A DNA stretch of 64,000 nt from Nematostella vectensis (taxonomy: Eukaryota; Cnidaria; Anthozoa; Actiniaria; Edwardsiidae). A program made the translations under genes and the position numbers. Positions 62,209 through 64,000 of the stretch are shown here, piece after piece. Numbering within the stretch: position 1 is the stretch's first letter; every line of letters starts with the position of its first letter. The notes beneath the pieces were generated by a model. The model was given only the letters and a program-made list of their open reading frames with translations. It had not been told where the DNA came from and searched no databases. The stretch is taken from the NCBI RefSeq assembly GCF_932526225.1, contig NC_064039.1, positions 11,738,139 through 11,802,138 of the forward strand, read 5' to 3'.

Positions 62209-62984
62209 CTGGATGAGAAAATAATTTTCTAATGAATCACCACAGCTCTCCTAAATGCTGTCTTTTCTGAAACCAAATTGATTGCAAAATTGTTTACACT
62301 GCTATTCTGGGTCTGTATGACCTGGAATTGATTTGTTTGGCTTCGGGGTGAAAAGACTTTTCGTTTTATTGCGTTTTATTGAGAGGGGTGATTCTGCTTT
62401 TCTCTCCTTGTTCGATTTGAGAAATTGTCAAAGAACCTGTGCTATTATGTGGCTTAAGAGTAGATGCCAACACCTTGGTTGGATGCATATCTGCAAGACC
62501 ATTTATCCCTTAGACTGATGTCTGAGTATCTTCATCTTGTTGTGTTTATTTTGCATTTATGAATTTTTGGGGTTGTGGGTACTTCCCAAAGCCGGTACAG
62601 GCCGGTTGAGGGGTCAATGTGTTAATGTTTTTTTTTATAATTTTCCTTTGTTGGCTTTGAACATCGAAATTGCTAAACAACTCGCGTATTTCCCCCTTTG
62701 CCTTGGCTGAAACTAGAAACTCTTCTATCACTCTAACACGCTCTAACGTCGTAGACCGTCTCTGTTTATCATTTTATGATGACTCAATCATGTTTATAGT
62801 TTTTTCCCATAGAATTTGAAAGGCGAGCATTTCCCGGTGGAAAACACGTGGCATAACTTTGACATAAGATATGTAAATTGCGTACTTTAAAAGGGGTATT
62901 AGTTACACAGCGGTTTGGTGTGGGTCTTAGTGTGTTACTCGCAAAAGAAGCTTAGGGTGTTTGTTAAATGAAGTTTGCGGGCGA
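62209..62984. other. Mostly gene-free stretch with a dispersed-repeat fragment
   Basis: 62538-62582 (TTGTGTTTATTTTGCATTT, then TTTTTGGGGTTGTGGGTAC) closely resembles 3838-3880 at the other end of the window, so both are probably pieces of one dispersed repeat. A short minus-strand open segment (about 62755-62640) is protein-like, but its acceptor is poor. Confidence 0.4.
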
Positions 62985-63128
62985 TGGTGTGTTTTCTTAC
63001 AAAGGGGTTTGATGTGTGACAAGGGGTGTTGGTTACAAAGGGGTTTGATGTGTGACAAGGGGTGTTGGTTACAAAGGGGTTTGATGTGTGACATGGGGTG
63101 TTGGTTACAAAGGGGTATGATGTGTGAA
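62985..63128. repeat. Minisatellite D: four 36-bp units related to minisatellite C
   Basis: Four units share TTACAAAGGGGTTTGATGTG followed by TGACAAGGGGTGTTGG, exactly 36 bp apart (62997, 63033, 63069, 63105). GATGTGTGACATGGGGTG is shared with minisatellite C 5 kb away. Confidence 0.9.
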
Positions 63129-64000
63129 TGTGTGATGATGTGTGGAAACTTTTACGAAGTTCTAAGATCAATGTACTCCAATGATATATCGTGTGGGAAG
63201 ATAAGGGATTCAATTAGTGAAAGTTTTAGATGCATGGTTGGGGTAAAACAAGGATGCATGTTGAGTCCAACTCTTTTTAATCTGTTCCTTAGCGATTTAC
63301 CTGATACCTTAGCGAAATCTTCAAGTGCCCACATCTTAGGCAACACAAAATTAAATTGTCTTCTGTATGCAGACGACTTAGTACTTTTCTCGGAAACAAG
63401 TAGTGGTCTGCAAGACCTTTTAAATAGACTTTCTATCTACTCAGAAGAAAATAGTCTAAAAGTCAATACTTCAAAAACTAAGGTGATGATTTTTAATAAC
63501 ATAGGCAAAGTAATGAATAACTATCAATTCCTTTTGAACAGGGAACAATTGGAAAATGTCAAATCTTATAAGTACCTAGGGCTAGTATTCAGCGCGGTAG
63601 GAAACTTTAACTTAGCAAAAGAGGAGCTTAAAAAAACCGCACTCAAAGCTTTATTTAAGTTAAGGAAAGATCTCGGTATTCACTTCAGATCAGACATTAA
63701 TCTTACATTAAAACTGTTTGATGCACTGATCAAACCAATTTTATTGTATGGCAGCGAGGTATGGGGTGCCGATAATAAAAGCTGTGTTGATGATAGAGAT
63801 CCGCTTGAATCAGTACATCTTAAATTCTGTAAAATGTTACTAGGAACTGGAAAAACGGCTGTGAACAATGCGTGCAGAGGGGAACTAGGCAGATATCCTC
63901 TTTGTATAAATGCAACATATAGGAACATAAAATACTGGACCAACCTTCGGTCAAAAGAAGAGGCCCTCTCAAAAGTAGTTTATACAGAGTGTGTAAATAA
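63129..64000 (+). mobile_element. LINE-type reverse transcriptase, 5'-truncated, running off the window
   Basis: An open frame (codons starting at positions divisible by 3) has no stop to base 64000. From about 63141 it reads GNFYEVLRSMYSN, then the RT motif GVKQGCMLSPTLFNLFLSDL and the catalytic box LLYADDLVLFSET (YADD codons 63366-63377). The thumb-like KPILLYGSEVWG and ELGRYPL follow. These are hallmarks of non-LTR retrotransposon ORF2. The fingers and endonuclease regions are missing on the left, where the coding sequence abuts minisatellite D. There is no frameshift in the visible 290 codons, so it may be young. The clade is not determined. Confidence 0.93.

Overview
The window looks like invertebrate metazoan DNA. 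It is AT-rich, CpG is not visibly depleted, introns are short, and NK-class homeobox genes lie among long gene-poor stretches. I think a cnidarian, probably an anthozoan such as a sea anemone, is most likely, but that is inference from gene type and texture and I could not search a database.

Layout. The left edge holds the 3' part of a plus-strand cytochrome P450 (1-1125). About 3 kb of gene-free DNA with repeat fragments follows. Two very large minisatellites lie back to back: about 76 copies of a 35-bp unit (4168-6826) and about 285 copies of an unrelated-looking 34-bp unit (6964-16670). Both units lack stop codons in all three minus-strand frames, so they create long 'proteins' (up to 1101 codons) that I judge not to be genes. 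From 17 to 30 kb I see no gene.

The core of the window is a tandem pair of NK homeobox genes on the minus strand. An NK4/tinman/Nkx2-5-like gene (33794-35164) lies upstream of an NK3/bagpipe-like gene (29893-30862), with 2.9 kb between them. Each has two exons split by a phase-1 intron between the TN-motif exon and the homeodomain exon. The same adjacency is known for tinman-bagpipe in flies and NKX2-6-NKX3-1 in humans. Upstream of the pair, 35-55 kb is gene-free and carries an excess of TCAAGTG sites, the preferred NK4/Tinman target, including four within 625 bp.

The right end is repeat-rich. It holds a third minisatellite (55.3-58.1 kb, unit 30/34/36 bp, with an internal 0.8-kb duplication) and an old tandem duplication (58.7-60.3 kb). 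A 456-bp TIR element flanked by a perfect 9-bp target-site duplication lies between the duplicate copies. Several candidate minus-strand exons with a CCAAT/CRE promoter-like cluster follow (60.4-62.2 kb). A short 36-bp array related to the third minisatellite directly abuts a LINE reverse transcriptase running off the right edge.
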